Assembly (NCBI GenBank): GCA_013347225.1
Contig: CP054595.1
Span: 2,104,415 to 2,168,414 of the forward strand
Direction of reading: 5' to 3'
Length of the DNA stretch: 64,000 nt
DNA from: Candidatus Accumulibacter similis
Lineage (GTDB): Bacteria > Pseudomonadota > Gammaproteobacteria > Burkholderiales > Rhodocyclaceae
This document shows, piece by piece, positions 27,102-37,636 of the stretch (positions within the stretch are counted from its first letter, which is position 1; every line of letters starts with the position of its first letter). A model generated the notes under the pieces. The model worked only from the letters and a program-made list of their open reading frames with translations, did no database searches and was not told the origin of the DNA. A program made the translations under genes and the position numbers.

Positions 27102-27449
27102 ATGAAGTTTTCCGCCGTCGTATTGATCGTTCCGGAGGAGGACGAGAACCGCGCGGTCGACATCCTCAAGGAAGCCGGAGCGACCGGCATCACCATTCTC
27201 AAGGGCAAGGGGCTGCGGCACAACGAGCGCAAGACCTTCCTCGGCCTCGGCCTCGAGCGCAAGGAGTCGCTGCTGCTGTGCGTCGTCGAGAAGCAGCTCG
27301 CGATGCGCATCCTGCGGGCGGTCAAGATGCAGATGAAGATGGACCTGCCCGGCGGTGGGCTGGCCTTCTCGCTGCCGCTGGGCAGCGTCGTCGGCATCGG
27401 CCTGGCGCAGATGCAGGCCTTCCGGCGCGAAGTCGAGGAGGAACTGTGA
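27102..27449 (+). CDS. PII-like signalling protein
   Basis: 115 aa protein of the GlnB-like fold: first strand and helix MKFSAVVLIVPEEDENRAVD, then AGATGITILKGKGL (about 25-38), a shortened T-loop (about 39-53), second half LLLCVVEKQLAMRILRAV (about 57-74) and a final GGGLAFSLPLGSVVGI (about 84-99) in place of the classical nucleotide-site ending. The T-loop has no Tyr, so classical uridylylation is excluded. The RBS AAGGAG overlaps the stop of the DUF1538 gene, so the protein probably senses a nucleotide and controls that membrane protein. Inference from PII-transporter pairs such as GlnK-AmtB and SbtB-SbtA. Confidence 0.8.
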   Translation: MKFSAVVLIVPEEDENRAVDILKEAGATGITILKGKGLRHNERKTFLGLGLERKESLLLCVVEKQLAMRILRAVKMQMKMDLPGGGLAFSLPLGSVVGIGLAQMQAFRREVEEEL

Positions 27450-27513
27450 GCCGCCCGGCGCCCGTCTTCCCGCTTCACTGCCCATCCGCTCATTGACCGA
27501 AGGAGTCCTTGCC

Positions 27514-27909
27514 ATGTTGGTTGCCGGAATCATGAAGAAGAAAGTCGTCACCATCAGCCCGCTGGCGACCGTCCGCGAGGCGTTGATGATGATGAAGGAC
27601 CGCGGCGTCAAGTCGCTGGTCGTCGAGAAGCGCCACCCGGGCGATGCCTACGGGCTGATCTCGTATCGCGACGTGGCGCGGGCGGTGATCGCCGACGACG
27701 GCGACATCGACCTGCTCAACGTCTACGACATCGCGCAGAAACCGGCGCTGCAGGTGTCGCAGCACCTCGAGGTGCGTTACCTGGCGCGCCTGATGATCCA
27801 GTATTCGGTCAAGAGCGTGCTGGTGATCGACAACAACGAGCTCGAGGGCTATGTCTCGGATACCGACGTCGTCGGCAGCCTGATCGACCGCGCCGTCGGC
27901 GGGCGCTAG
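27514..27909 (+). CDS. CBS domain protein (two CBS motifs)
   Basis: 131 aa soluble protein formed almost wholly of two CBS motifs: MKKKVVTISPLATVREALMM (about 7-26) leading to YGLISYRDVARAV, and LQVSQHLEVRYLARLMIQYS leading to GYVSDTDVVGSL. Stand-alone CBS pairs bind adenine nucleotides. RBS AAGGAG at eight bases. Third gene of the DUF1538 operon, 64 bases behind the PII-like gene, giving the operon two separate candidates for nucleotide sensing. Confidence 0.9.
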   Translation: MLVAGIMKKKVVTISPLATVREALMMMKDRGVKSLVVEKRHPGDAYGLISYRDVARAVIADDGDIDLLNVYDIAQKPALQVSQHLEVRYLARLMIQYSVKSVLVIDNNELEGYVSDTDVVGSLIDRAVGGR

Positions 27910-27922
27910 CCTGCGACGCACC

Positions 27923-28360
27923 ATGAAGAAGCTCCTGCGCCGCTACTCGGCCTTTTTCCCGCGCTGGTGCCAGGCCTTCGGCGACCACGTTCCCGATCCT
28001 TTCGGCGAGGCCCGCGCCGTCGAGTGGGTGGTGGGTGCCGACAGCGTCGGCGTCATCGTCCTGCCCGAGGTGCGGCACTGGCTGATGCGCCAGCTGCTGG
28101 CGGAAAGGCATCCCGAGGTCGAGTTCCATCCGCGTTCGATCCGTCTCAACCGGCGCCCTTACGACGAGGTCGAGGTGCTGGCGACCGACGGCTACGCGGC
28201 CCTGCGTGCGCTGCTGCTCGGCTGCGACGAGGCGCACATGTTCCTCACCTATCACCTGATCTACCCCCCGGGAACGCGGATCATCACCGTTTCCAGCAAG
28301 CCGCCGCTGGGGCTGCTGTATCGGGAGATGGATCCGCTGACGGTGGTCGTCAGCGAGTAG
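27923..28360 (+). CDS. hypothetical protein of the DUF1538 operon (145 aa)
   Basis: Soluble protein with a basic N terminus (MKKLLRRYSAFFPRW) and alternating helix/strand pattern: AVEWVVGADSVGVIVLPEV, EVLATDGYAALRALLLG and TRIITVSSKPPLGLLY. No signal peptide or membrane helix. I do not recognise the family. It follows the CBS gene by 13 bases and is the last gene of the operon, so a role with the DUF1538 membrane protein is likely by position only. Confidence 0.6.
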   Translation: MKKLLRRYSAFFPRWCQAFGDHVPDPFGEARAVEWVVGADSVGVIVLPEVRHWLMRQLLAERHPEVEFHPRSIRLNRRPYDEVEVLATDGYAALRALLLGCDEAHMFLTYHLIYPPGTRIITVSSKPPLGLLYREMDPLTVVVSE

Positions 28361-28397
28361 CATGGGGAATGCGCCGGCTGGGCGACCCGGGCGGCGA

Positions 28398-28432
28398 GGC
28401 TGGCCGTCGCCAGCCGGCTGTCGGCCTTTTTT
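28398..28432 (+). terminator. possible operon terminator
   Basis: GGCTGGC-CGTC-GCCAGCC hairpin (28398-28415) followed after 11 bases by a six-T run (28427-28432). The gap between stem and T-run is longer than ideal; alternative pairing GGCC/GGCC brings the stem next to the T-run. Position just after the DUF1538 operon fits termination. Confidence 0.4.
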
Positions 28433-28590
28433 ACACGGTACTGCCGATCGAAAACCAGCGATCCTGCTTTAATGGTTGTTTTTCATTGGGCACGGATCGT
28501 GCTTTGGAGTCACTCAAGCTGTTCGCCGCCTACAGTCGGTGTCTCGGCCCCGTGCGGGATCGGGCCGCCAGCCTAGGCTGCGGATGTGGC

Positions 28591-28740
28591 CCGGCCCGAC
28601 CCGACCGTTCCCGCCGGAACCGTCGGCAGACCGTGTCGTCACTGGCGGCTGCAGCAAGCGAAGGCAGGCCTTTCGGCGGCCATCGACAGCGAGCCCCCCC
28701 CGCTTGTCGAAGCGGTTTGCCGGAAGGCCGCCTCCTCGCG
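28591..28740 (+). repeat. long direct repeat, copy 1
   Basis: About 150 bases similar to 29732-29875 in the same orientation. Longest identical blocks include GGCTGCAGCAAGCGAAGGCA and GTCGAAGCGGTTTGCCGGAA. Within it GGCGGCC pairs with GGCCGCC and an inner near-palindrome around CGACAGCG/CGCTTGTCG gives a branched hairpin. With copy 2 it encloses the haem protein gene exactly. No coding capacity is convincing. Confidence 0.7.
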
Positions 28741-28753
28741 TGCCTTGCACGGG

Positions 28754-29650
28754 CTATTGCTTGATCGCCTTGATGTCGCCGGGCGCCCGCAGCCCAAGCG
28801 TGTAGCCCAGCGAAACATGATGGAAACGCCATACCGTCCGGTCGGTGTGAACGGCGATGCCGAAGGGGATCGTCTGCCCGGGAGTGAGCGTCAGATCGCC
28901 CTCGCCACCGCTCAGACGGCGTGTGAAAGTAACGGTGTAGATGCCGTCCCGGAGTTCGCCTTCGGCCTTGGTCAGTGCCTTGCCTCCCTTGTTGACGCGT
29001 TCGCCCGCGACATGGCCGTCGACCTGCGTCGCGCCCTGGCCCGCCTCACCGCTTTTCCACTGGATGTAGTCGTAGAAAACGCCGCCCGGAAGGTCGCCGT
29101 GCTCGACGTATTTCTTCTTCTTCGGGTCGGCACCCGGCATCGAGCGCACGTCCGCATGGCAAGCCAGCCAGCAGCCGTGCTGCATGGCGTGTTCGATCTG
29201 CGGGCTGGCGAACATGATTGCCACCTTGACCTCGTGCCTTGGCGGGGCTTCCTCGCGCGGCGCATCGACCGCTTCATCGGCCGGCGCCTTGAAAGTCAGG
29301 CGCAGGTAGAGGTTCTCGTTGTCGAACGCGGCCTGGACGGCAACCGGAAAGATCATGGTCTTCGGTGCGCCCAATGGTTCGAGCTCCGCGCTGGCCAGGC
29401 GCTTGAGGTCGAGATCGAGACCATTCCTGGTTTCGTGGCAGGCAACGCAGCTTTCCCCCTTGGTCAGGCCGGTGCGCCCGCTATGGCTGGATTTCTTCAT
29501 GATCCATTGGTGCGATACCGTGCCCGGATGGAATACCTGGATGTCGCGCTTCGGAACCTGGCCCCAGTCGGGGGCTGCCGCACAAGCCGGCTGCAAGCCA
29601 AGGGCAGCCAAGGCGGTGGCGACGACGAGGGCAGTTCCTGCTGTCTTCAT
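28754..29650 (-). CDS. exported cytochrome c-like haem-binding protein (ethylbenzene dehydrogenase gamma-like domain)
   Basis: 298 aa periplasmic protein with a Sec signal (MKTAGTALVVATALAALG, cleavage near residue 25). A c-type haem site CVACHE lies at about 67-72; a second Cys-rich site CWLACHADV (about 159-167) has three residues between the Cys, an unusual CX3CH spacing. The rest is a beta-rich domain (IFPVAVQAAFDNENLYLRLT) like the haem-binding domain of ethylbenzene dehydrogenase/DMSO reductase-family gamma subunits. Start fixed by AAGGAA six bases upstream. No molybdoenzyme partner is near. Flanked by the two long repeats. Confidence 0.78.
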   Translation of the reverse strand: MKTAGTALVVATALAALGLQPACAAAPDWGQVPKRDIQVFHPGTVSHQWIMKKSSHSGRTGLTKGESCVACHETRNGLDLDLKRLASAELEPLGAPKTMIFPVAVQAAFDNENLYLRLTFKAPADEAVDAPREEAPPRHEVKVAIMFASPQIEHAMQHGCWLACHADVRSMPGADPKKKKYVEHGDLPGGVFYDYIQWKSGEAGQGATQVDGHVAGERVNKGGKALTKAEGELRDGIYTVTFTRRLSGGEGDLTLTPGQTIPFGIAVHTDRTVWRFHHVSLGYTLGLRAPGDIKAIKQ

Positions 29651-29731
29651 GTCATGTTCCTTCAGTGATTGCTGTTGGATGGCTGCGGCAGACGCCACCG
29701 ATTATGGGGCGTATGCGGCTGGCGGTAAAGG

Positions 29732-29875
29732 TCGGCCCGACGATTCCCGGTTGAACCGTTTGGAGCCGGTGCCGCCAGTGACGGCTGCAGCAAGCGAAGG
29801 CAGACTTTGCGGCGGCGATGGACAGCGAGCCCCCGCTCGTCGAAGCGGTTTGCCGGAAGGCCGCCGCCTCACGCG
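29732..29875 (+). repeat. long direct repeat, copy 2
   Basis: 144 bases, the second copy of the element at 28591-28740 in the same direction. It keeps the same hairpin-forming order (GCGGCGGC pairing with GCCGCCGC) although several bases differ on both sides, which suggests that the fold is retained. It lies 81 bases upstream of the haem protein start. Confidence 0.7.
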
Positions 29876-30096
29876 GTGCAGCCGTGGCTGCAGCCGCCAG
29901 TGCCGTGCCAAGTGGCCGCAGGAAAAGGCTCTCGTCGGCGGTCGCTGGCTGGACAGCGGCCGGCCGGATGTCACCGCTCTCCTTCTGTCGGAGCGGTGTC
30001 AGCGATGCGCGGAAGAGCGTCGGCTGCGCGCCCTCGCTGCCGCTGCCATCCGATCGTCAGGATGCGAACCGGCAGCATCCTGGCGGTCCCCGCCGG
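29876..30096. other. intergenic remainder after the repeat
   Basis: Convergent-side spacer up to the higA stop. No gene, no terminator I can support. Confidence 0.3.
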
Positions 30097-30477
30097 TCAG
30101 GCGGCAGCAGATGGCTTGGACGGACGAATCAGGCTCTCGGCAGGAATGCCGAATCTGTCGTGCAGCCGCCAGATCATGTTGAGCGTCAAAGGACGCTTGC
30201 GGGCGAGGATTTCATAGACCCGGTTCAAGCGACCAATGGCTGGAACCAGATCCTTCGCTGTCAGCCCGGCCTGCTCCATGCGGAACTTGATGGCTTCCAC
30301 CGGATCGGGAAGGTCGATGGGGAAGTGTCTGGCTTCGTAGGCTTCGACCAACGTCAACAGCACCTCGAACCGATCTCCATCCGGTGTGCCCGGTTCCGGT
30401 TCGTCATCAAAATATGCCGATAGCTCGCGCAGGGCAGCCTTGTAGTCGGTATCGGTGTGAATCGGGCGGATGTCCAT
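30097..30477 (-). CDS. higA: HigA-type antitoxin, HTH domain
   Basis: 126 aa. The N-terminal part (about 1-60) is acidic and helical and the C-terminal part carries an Xre-like helix-turn-helix: AIKFRMEQAGLTAKDLVPAI then RLNRVYEILARKRPLTL (about 76-105). This is the usual layout of HigA partners of HigB, which neutralise the toxin and bind the operon promoter. It begins one base after the toxin stop, giving the toxin-first order typical of higBA. Confidence 0.85.
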   Translation of the reverse strand: MDIRPIHTDTDYKAALRELSAYFDDEPEPGTPDGDRFEVLLTLVEAYEARHFPIDLPDPVEAIKFRMEQAGLTAKDLVPAIGRLNRVYEILARKRPLTLNMIWRLHDRFGIPAESLIRPSKPSAAA

Positions 30478-30478
30478 G

Positions 30479-30784
30479 TCAGCGATCCATTTCGACGGTT
30501 TCGGCGTCAATCAAGTCGTACTCGGCGTGTGTGCCGACGAATTTCACGTAGACAGCCTGGTAGCGATACGCTACCGAGGCCACCAGGCGATAGTCATTGC
30601 CCTTGATGTTGAACACGACCCGGCGATTCCTGAGGATGCTGGCGTTTCGGTACTGAGCCTTGATGTCCGCCGGCTGCCTCCAACTGGCCTTCCTGGCCTC
30701 ATCTGCCCACGATTTCAAGTGCTGCTCCGCATCCGGATTGCTCTCCCAGAATGATCGCAGGTAGCTGAGGGCAATGATTCGCAT
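30479..30784 (-). CDS. higB: HigB-type mRNA interferase toxin
   Basis: 101 aa RelE/HigB-fold toxin, expected to cut mRNA on the ribosome. Family features are LKSWADEARKASWRQPADIK (about 23-42), RVVFNIKGNDYRLVASVAYR (about 54-73) and VYVKFVGTHAEYDLID (about 78-93), the last with the conserved GTHAEYD. First gene of the pair. It lies 81 bases downstream of the P-type ATPase gene on the same strand, so it may have its own promoter in that gap. Confidence 0.88.
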   Translation of the reverse strand: MRIIALSYLRSFWESNPDAEQHLKSWADEARKASWRQPADIKAQYRNASILRNRRVVFNIKGNDYRLVASVAYRYQAVYVKFVGTHAEYDLIDAETVEMDR

Positions 30785-30865
30785 GCGTCAGCATAGTCCC
30801 GAATCGGGATCGGTGGCAAGAGCCTGTCACGAAAGGATCCGTGGCTGGAGATCCGAACTTCGGGC

Positions 30866-33657
<2,792 letters not shown>

Positions 33658-33661
<4 letters not shown>

Positions 33662-34317
33662 CGCCTTTCGCTGGCGGTGCGGTCCGGCGCCAGCGCGGGC
33701 GGGTTGCTGGCGTTGCCGGACAGCAACGATTTCAGGACGCGGATCTCGTCGCGCAGGCTGCGCATCTCGGCGTGCAGGTCGGCCTCGATGTGCTCGCGCG
33801 CCGCCTCCACGGCCCGTTTCGTGTCGCGCTGCTCCGCCTCGGTGTAGCTCTGCATGGCGTTGACGATGATGTAGGCGATCAGCAGCACCATGGCGATCGA
33901 CCCGAGCCCCGGAATCGCCGCCAGCAAGGCACCGACCACCCGCCGCATCGAAGGCACCATCGTCAGCAGGCGCAGCACCCGCAACACGCGCAACGCGCGC
34001 AGGACGGCTAGTGGCCCGGTTGCCGGGAGCAGCGCGATGGCGACCACGGCGAAGTCGAAGACGCTCCAGGGGTCGCGCCAGAACGCCGCGCGGTGGGCGT
34101 AGAGGCGCAGGGCGATCTCGCCGACGAAAACGGCCAGGATGGCTCGGTCGAGCAGGACGATCAGGCCGCCCGCCGCTGCCATCGCGCTGCTCGAGGTTTC
34201 CAGGCCGAGCAGCGCGGCATTGACCAGAATGAGGCCGATGATGCCGTTCTGGACGCGCGGCTGCTCGACCCAGGCGCGGACGCGCTGGCGTCTCTTGCCG
34301 TCAGGGAACGTGTTCAT
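33658..34317 (-). CDS. voltage-sensor ion channel protein lacking the pore domain
   Basis: 219 aa. A cytoplasmic start (RVRAWVEQPRVQNGIIGLI) leads to four membrane segments S1-S4; S4 is AVLRALRVLRVLRLLTMVPS (about 104-123) with the expected Arg every third residue. The linker and beginning of S5 (GLGSIAMVLLIAYI, about 137-150) then run directly into IVNAMQSYTEAE (151-162), which in bacterial ion transporter proteins is the end of S6, followed by the normal coiled-coil tail (AVEAAREHIEADLHAEMRSL). The pore loop and most of S5/S6, some 60-75 residues, are absent without a frame break. ATGA overlap with the ATPase gene. Upstream ATG at 34329 is an alternative start. Confidence 0.75.
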
Positions 34318-34498
34318 GGCCGCCGTCATGGCGATTTCGGCGACGTGCCGGTGGCGCCACGGCGGCCCGGCGCGCGGTCGATAGCCAGCTGCGGGCATGC
34401 TGCGCTGCGCAGGCCAGGTTGGCGCGTGACACGTCGTCGGGTCGCCAGGTCGTTCGACGGAGCTGTTGCCGGATCCGGCGCCTGCCCGGACGGTGTGC

Positions 34499-35005
34499 TC
34501 AAGGTACCAGCAGCAGCGGGCACGGACAGAGGTGCACCAGCTTGTTGGCCACCGCAGCGCGCAGCAGGCTTTCGCCGAAACCCAGCCCACGACCGCCGAT
34601 GACGATGACCGAACAACCGAGGCGCGCGGCCAGGGCAGCGATCTGTTCGGCGGCCTCGCCCATCGCCACATGCAGCCGCCACGGCTGGCCGTGCGCATCG
34701 AGCAGCGAACGTGCGCGCGCGGTGGTGTGCCAGGCCCGCAGCGCGAGTTCGGCTGCCGCCGCTTCCCGGCTGAGCCAGGGCTGAACGCTGACGAGGTGCA
34801 GCGCGCAGGCGGTCATCGCTCCGGCCTGCCGGACGGCATGGGCGACGGCGCGCAACGCGTTGTCCGAACCGTCGACGGCGAGCAGCCAGGGATTGTCGTT
34901 TGGCGCCGGCAGCGGTGGTGCGCTGTCGAAAACCAGGCCGACGAGACGGCCATCGGCGTCGCGCTCGCAACCCGCAGCCGCGGGAACGTCGCTCGGTTGG
35001 CTCAT
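34499..35005 (-). CDS. universal stress protein, degenerate nucleotide motif
   Basis: 168 aa UspA-domain protein: WLLAVDGSDNALRAVAHAV (about 40-58) and C-terminal VIGGRGLGFGESLLRAAVAN (about 135-154). The G-x2-G-x9-G-S/T motif loses its last Gly-Ser (Ala-Ala here), so ATP binding is doubtful, unlike the copy at 16611. RBS GGGAGAAG before the ATG, which overlaps the terC stop (ATGA). A gap of 181 bases separates it from the voltage-sensor gene. Confidence 0.85.
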   Translation of the reverse strand: MSQPSDVPAAAGCERDADGRLVGLVFDSAPPLPAPNDNPWLLAVDGSDNALRAVAHAVRQAGAMTACALHLVSVQPWLSREAAAAELALRAWHTTARARSLLDAHGQPWRLHVAMGEAAEQIAALAARLGCSVIVIGGRGLGFGESLLRAAVANKLVHLCPCPLLLVP

Positions 35006-35985
35006 GGTGCTTCTCCCGTTGCTGTCGCCTGGGGTTTCGAAAGGGCCAGGCTGGCCACCACCGAAATCAGGATGGTCGTGGCAACGATCGCCAGCGACCA
35101 CTGGATGGGCGTGTGGAACCACGGCGCCGCCAGCATCTTGCCGCCGATGAAGACCAGCACCAGGGCGAGGCCGTACTTCAGCAGGTGGAAGCGGTCCGCC
35201 ATGTCGGCAAGCAGGAAATACAGCGCGCGCAGGCCCATGATGGCGAAGATGTTCGAAGTGAACACGATGAATGGATCGGTGGTGACGGCGAAGATCGCCG
35301 GGATGCTGTCGACCGCGAACACCAGGTCGCTGGCCTCGATCAGGATCAGCACGAGAAACATCGGCGTCGCCCACAGGACGCCGTCCTGGCGGACGAAGAA
35401 GGATTCGCCGTGGAACCCCGGCGTGATGCGCAAATGCCGCCGCAGCCAGCGCAGCAGCGGGTTCTTCTCGAGGTCGGGTTCATGATCGGCGAAGATCAGC
35501 ATCTTGATGCCGGTGATCACCAGGAAGGCGCCAAAGACGTACAGCACCCAGGCGAACTCCGATACCAGCCAGACGCCGGCGAGGATCATGCCGGCGCGCA
35601 TGACGATGGCGCCGAGAACGCCATACAGCAGCACGCGGCGCTGCAGTTCCGGCGGCACCGCGAAGTAGCTGAAGATCATGACGAAGACGAACATGTTGTC
35701 GATCGACAGCGATTGTTCGATCAGGTAGCCGGCGAGGAACTCGAGCGTCTTGCGCTGCGCCACCTCGGCCCCCTGGGTGCCGTGCAGATGCCACCAGAGC
35801 AGGCCGGCAAAGGCGAGCGCAAGGCAGACCCAGGCGATCACCCAGGCCAGCGCCTCCCTGACCGATACGCGGTGCGCCTTGCGGCCCCCGAAGACGAACA
35901 GGTCGAGCGCCAGCATGCCGAGCACGAAGGCGATGAAGCCGGCCCACATCGGGCCGCTGGCGAAACTGTCGACACCGGTGGTCAT
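35002..35985 (-). CDS. TerC family membrane protein (Alx-like)
   Basis: 327 aa with eight or nine membrane helices. Family motifs: EFLAGYLIEQSLSIDNMFVF (about 83-102) and LIEASDLVFAVDSIPAIFAV (about 213-232), both with the acidic membrane residues typical of TerC. Members such as Alx and MeeY export manganese or act on metal supply to exported enzymes. Start overlaps the preceding small gene by ATGA, and its stop overlaps the usp start the same way, so the operon is tightly coupled. Confidence 0.9.
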   Translation of the reverse strand: MTTGVDSFASGPMWAGFIAFVLGMLALDLFVFGGRKAHRVSVREALAWVIAWVCLALAFAGLLWWHLHGTQGAEVAQRKTLEFLAGYLIEQSLSIDNMFVFVMIFSYFAVPPELQRRVLLYGVLGAIVMRAGMILAGVWLVSEFAWVLYVFGAFLVITGIKMLIFADHEPDLEKNPLLRWLRRHLRITPGFHGESFFVRQDGVLWATPMFLVLILIEASDLVFAVDSIPAIFAVTTDPFIVFTSNIFAIMGLRALYFLLADMADRFHLLKYGLALVLVFIGGKMLAAPWFHTPIQWSLAIVATTILISVVASLALSKPQATATGEAP

Positions 35986-36179
35986 GCACGACTCCGCGTG
36001 TTGCCGCGCGTCAGCGCGATGCGTTGGCCGCAGGCGCGTGTCGCAGCCCCGTGCCGGCAGCCGGAGCCCGGCACCGCAGCGCCGATGCGCACGACGACGA
36101 TATCCGGCGCTGCCACGGCCAACGACAGCCGGGTGCCACGACAGGGCCCCATCAGTGACGCCCCGAACCGCACGGTCAT
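35982..36179 (-). CDS. small hypothetical protein between hpf and terC (65 aa)
   Basis: 65 codons starting with an ATGA overlap on the hpf stop and ending with an ATGA overlap on the terC start. Sequence begins MTVRFGASLMGPCRGTRLSL, continues with a hydrophobic strand DIVVVRIGAAVPGSG and ends with a basic, Cys-containing tail. No recognised family, no clear membrane helix. The double overlap is strong support for translation, or at least for the ribosome crossing from hpf into terC. Confidence 0.5.
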   Translation of the reverse strand: MTVRFGASLMGPCRGTRLSLAVAAPDIVVVRIGAAVPGSGCRHGAATRACGQRIALTRGNTRSRA

Positions 36180-36532
36180 GGCATCTCCTCGCTGGGCGGT
36201 GGCTGCTGGCTGCCCGCTGCCACGGCAGCAGCGCGCCGGCGGGCGAGGTGGCGGTCGAGGGTGCGGCCGATGCGCCCGGCCGCGCGATCGACGGCGACGT
36301 AAAGGTCGCTCTGGGTATCCTCGACGAGCAGGGCAGGAGCACCCTTGAGGCGCACTTCGATGCTGCAGCACTTGTCCTCGCCACCGCGCGGGCCATTGAC
36401 GTCGGCGAGACGCACGACGACGCGCGTGACGACCTCCTGGCCATGATTCAGGGCGCAGGCGAGGCGCGTCGCCACATGTTGTCGCAGCCCATCGGTCAGG
36501 GCGAAGTCGTTGGCCTGGATTTGCAGGTTCAT
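36176..36532 (-). CDS. HPF/RaiA family ribosome-associated protein
   Basis: 118 aa. N-terminal beta-alpha-beta-beta-beta-alpha fold: MNLQIQANDFALTDGLRQHV (1-20), ATRLACALNHGQEVVTRVVV and CCSIEVRLKGAPALLVEDTQ, ending in DLYVAVDRAAGRIGRTLDRH (about 77-96), the family's closing helix. Homologues bind the 30S A/P site and silence ribosomes under stress. The short Gln/Pro tail lacks the long-HPF C-terminal domain. First gene of the stress/ion operon running to 30866. Confidence 0.85.
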   Translation of the reverse strand: MNLQIQANDFALTDGLRQHVATRLACALNHGQEVVTRVVVRLADVNGPRGGEDKCCSIEVRLKGAPALLVEDTQSDLYVAVDRAAGRIGRTLDRHLARRRAAAVAAGSQQPPPSEEMP

Positions 36533-36648
36533 GGCATTCCTCGGTCAGGGTGGGAAGAAGACAGGCCGATTATGGGGACGTTCAATGTTCGACACAAACA
36601 GATATAAAGATGCGATATGATCGAAAAAATCGAAATCAAGGAAGCCGC
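36533..36648. promoter_or_regulatory. divergent promoter region with possible LysR site
   Basis: 116 bases between hpf and the LysR-type gene, clearly AT-richer than its flanks. CGAT-ATG-ATCG (36613-36623) is a perfect inverted repeat 26 bases ahead of the regulator start, and ATCGAAA is repeated just after it. LysR proteins usually bind such sites between themselves and a divergent target; hpf is the natural candidate. Confidence 0.45.
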
Positions 36649-37560
36649 GTGATCAACTACAGGCATCTGCACTACTTCGTCACTGTCGCCCGCTCGGGCG
36701 GCGTCAGCCGCGCGGCGGAGCGACTGCACCTGACGCCCCAGACGCTCTCCGGGCAGATCACCCAGTTCGAGGAACGGCTCGGCGTGGCGCTGTTCCGGCG
36801 CGTCGGGCGCCGCCTGGAACTGACCGAGACCGGCAAGCTGGCGCTCTCCTACGCCGAGGAGATCTTCCAGACCGGGGCGGAGCTGGAAGACCTGCTGAAG
36901 AATGGCAGCGACGGGCGTTTCATCACCTTCCGCGTCGGCATCGCCGACGTCGTGCCGAAGTTCATTGCCCATCGCCTGCTGGCGCCGGTGCTCGAACTTC
37001 CGGCCGCGGTGCGCCTGATCTGCCAGGAGGACCGGCTGGAACGTCTGTTGGCCGATCTGGCGATCCACCGCCTCGACATGGTGCTGGCCGACCGTCCGCT
37101 GCCGCCGGGCACCGAGATCAAGGGCTACAGCCATCCGCTCGGCGAATCGGGGGTGGCCTTCATGGCCGCACCGGCGCTCGCTGCGCGACTGAGCGGCGGC
37201 TTCCCGGATTGTCTGGATGGCGCGCCCCTGCTCCTGCCGGGACGCGACAGCGCACTGCACGGAACCCTGCCCCGCTGGCTGGAACGGCACGGGAAGCGGC
37301 TGCGCATCGTCGGCGAATTCGACGACAGCGCTCTGCTGAAGGCTTTCGGCGAGGCCGGCGCGGGGGTCTTTCCGACGCCCGCGGCGAGCGTGCCGGACGT
37401 GACCACGCACTACCGGGTCGTCAAGCTGGGCGAGACGGAGGAACTGCGCGAGCGATTCTTCCTCATTTCAGCCGAACGGCGGTTGACCCATCCGGCTGCG
37501 CGAGCGGTCAGCGAGAACGCGCGGGCCGGCGTTTTCGCCGCGCTGCCTGCGGGCGGCTGA
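36649..37560 (+). CDS. LysR-type transcriptional regulator, NhaR-like
   Basis: 303 aa. N-terminal winged HTH with the NhaR-like opening INYRHLHYFVTVARSGGVSR and RLHLTPQTLSGQITQFEERL (about 26-45), then a type 2 periplasmic binding-like sensor domain (about 90-295). NhaR activates the Na+/H+ antiporter gene nhaA in response to sodium. No nhaA is present; the divergent hpf-terC-usp-ATPase operon is the probable target. Start is GTG with AAGGAAG at six bases. Confidence 0.82.
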   Translation: MINYRHLHYFVTVARSGGVSRAAERLHLTPQTLSGQITQFEERLGVALFRRVGRRLELTETGKLALSYAEEIFQTGAELEDLLKNGSDGRFITFRVGIADVVPKFIAHRLLAPVLELPAAVRLICQEDRLERLLADLAIHRLDMVLADRPLPPGTEIKGYSHPLGESGVAFMAAPALAARLSGGFPDCLDGAPLLLPGRDSALHGTLPRWLERHGKRLRIVGEFDDSALLKAFGEAGAGVFPTPAASVPDVTTHYRVVKLGETEELRERFFLISAERRLTHPAARAVSENARAGVFAALPAGG

Positions 37561-37636
37561 AGCATGTTGATGCGTGGGGACTGCCGCCGCGCCCACCGCT
37601 GGCGCCGCGGTTCATGGCCGGCGGCGGCCATCGCCC

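Noticed and set aside
28591..29875. Insertion sequence or composite transposon made of the two repeats
   Set aside because: No transposase frame is present in or between the copies, and no target-site duplication could be recognised.
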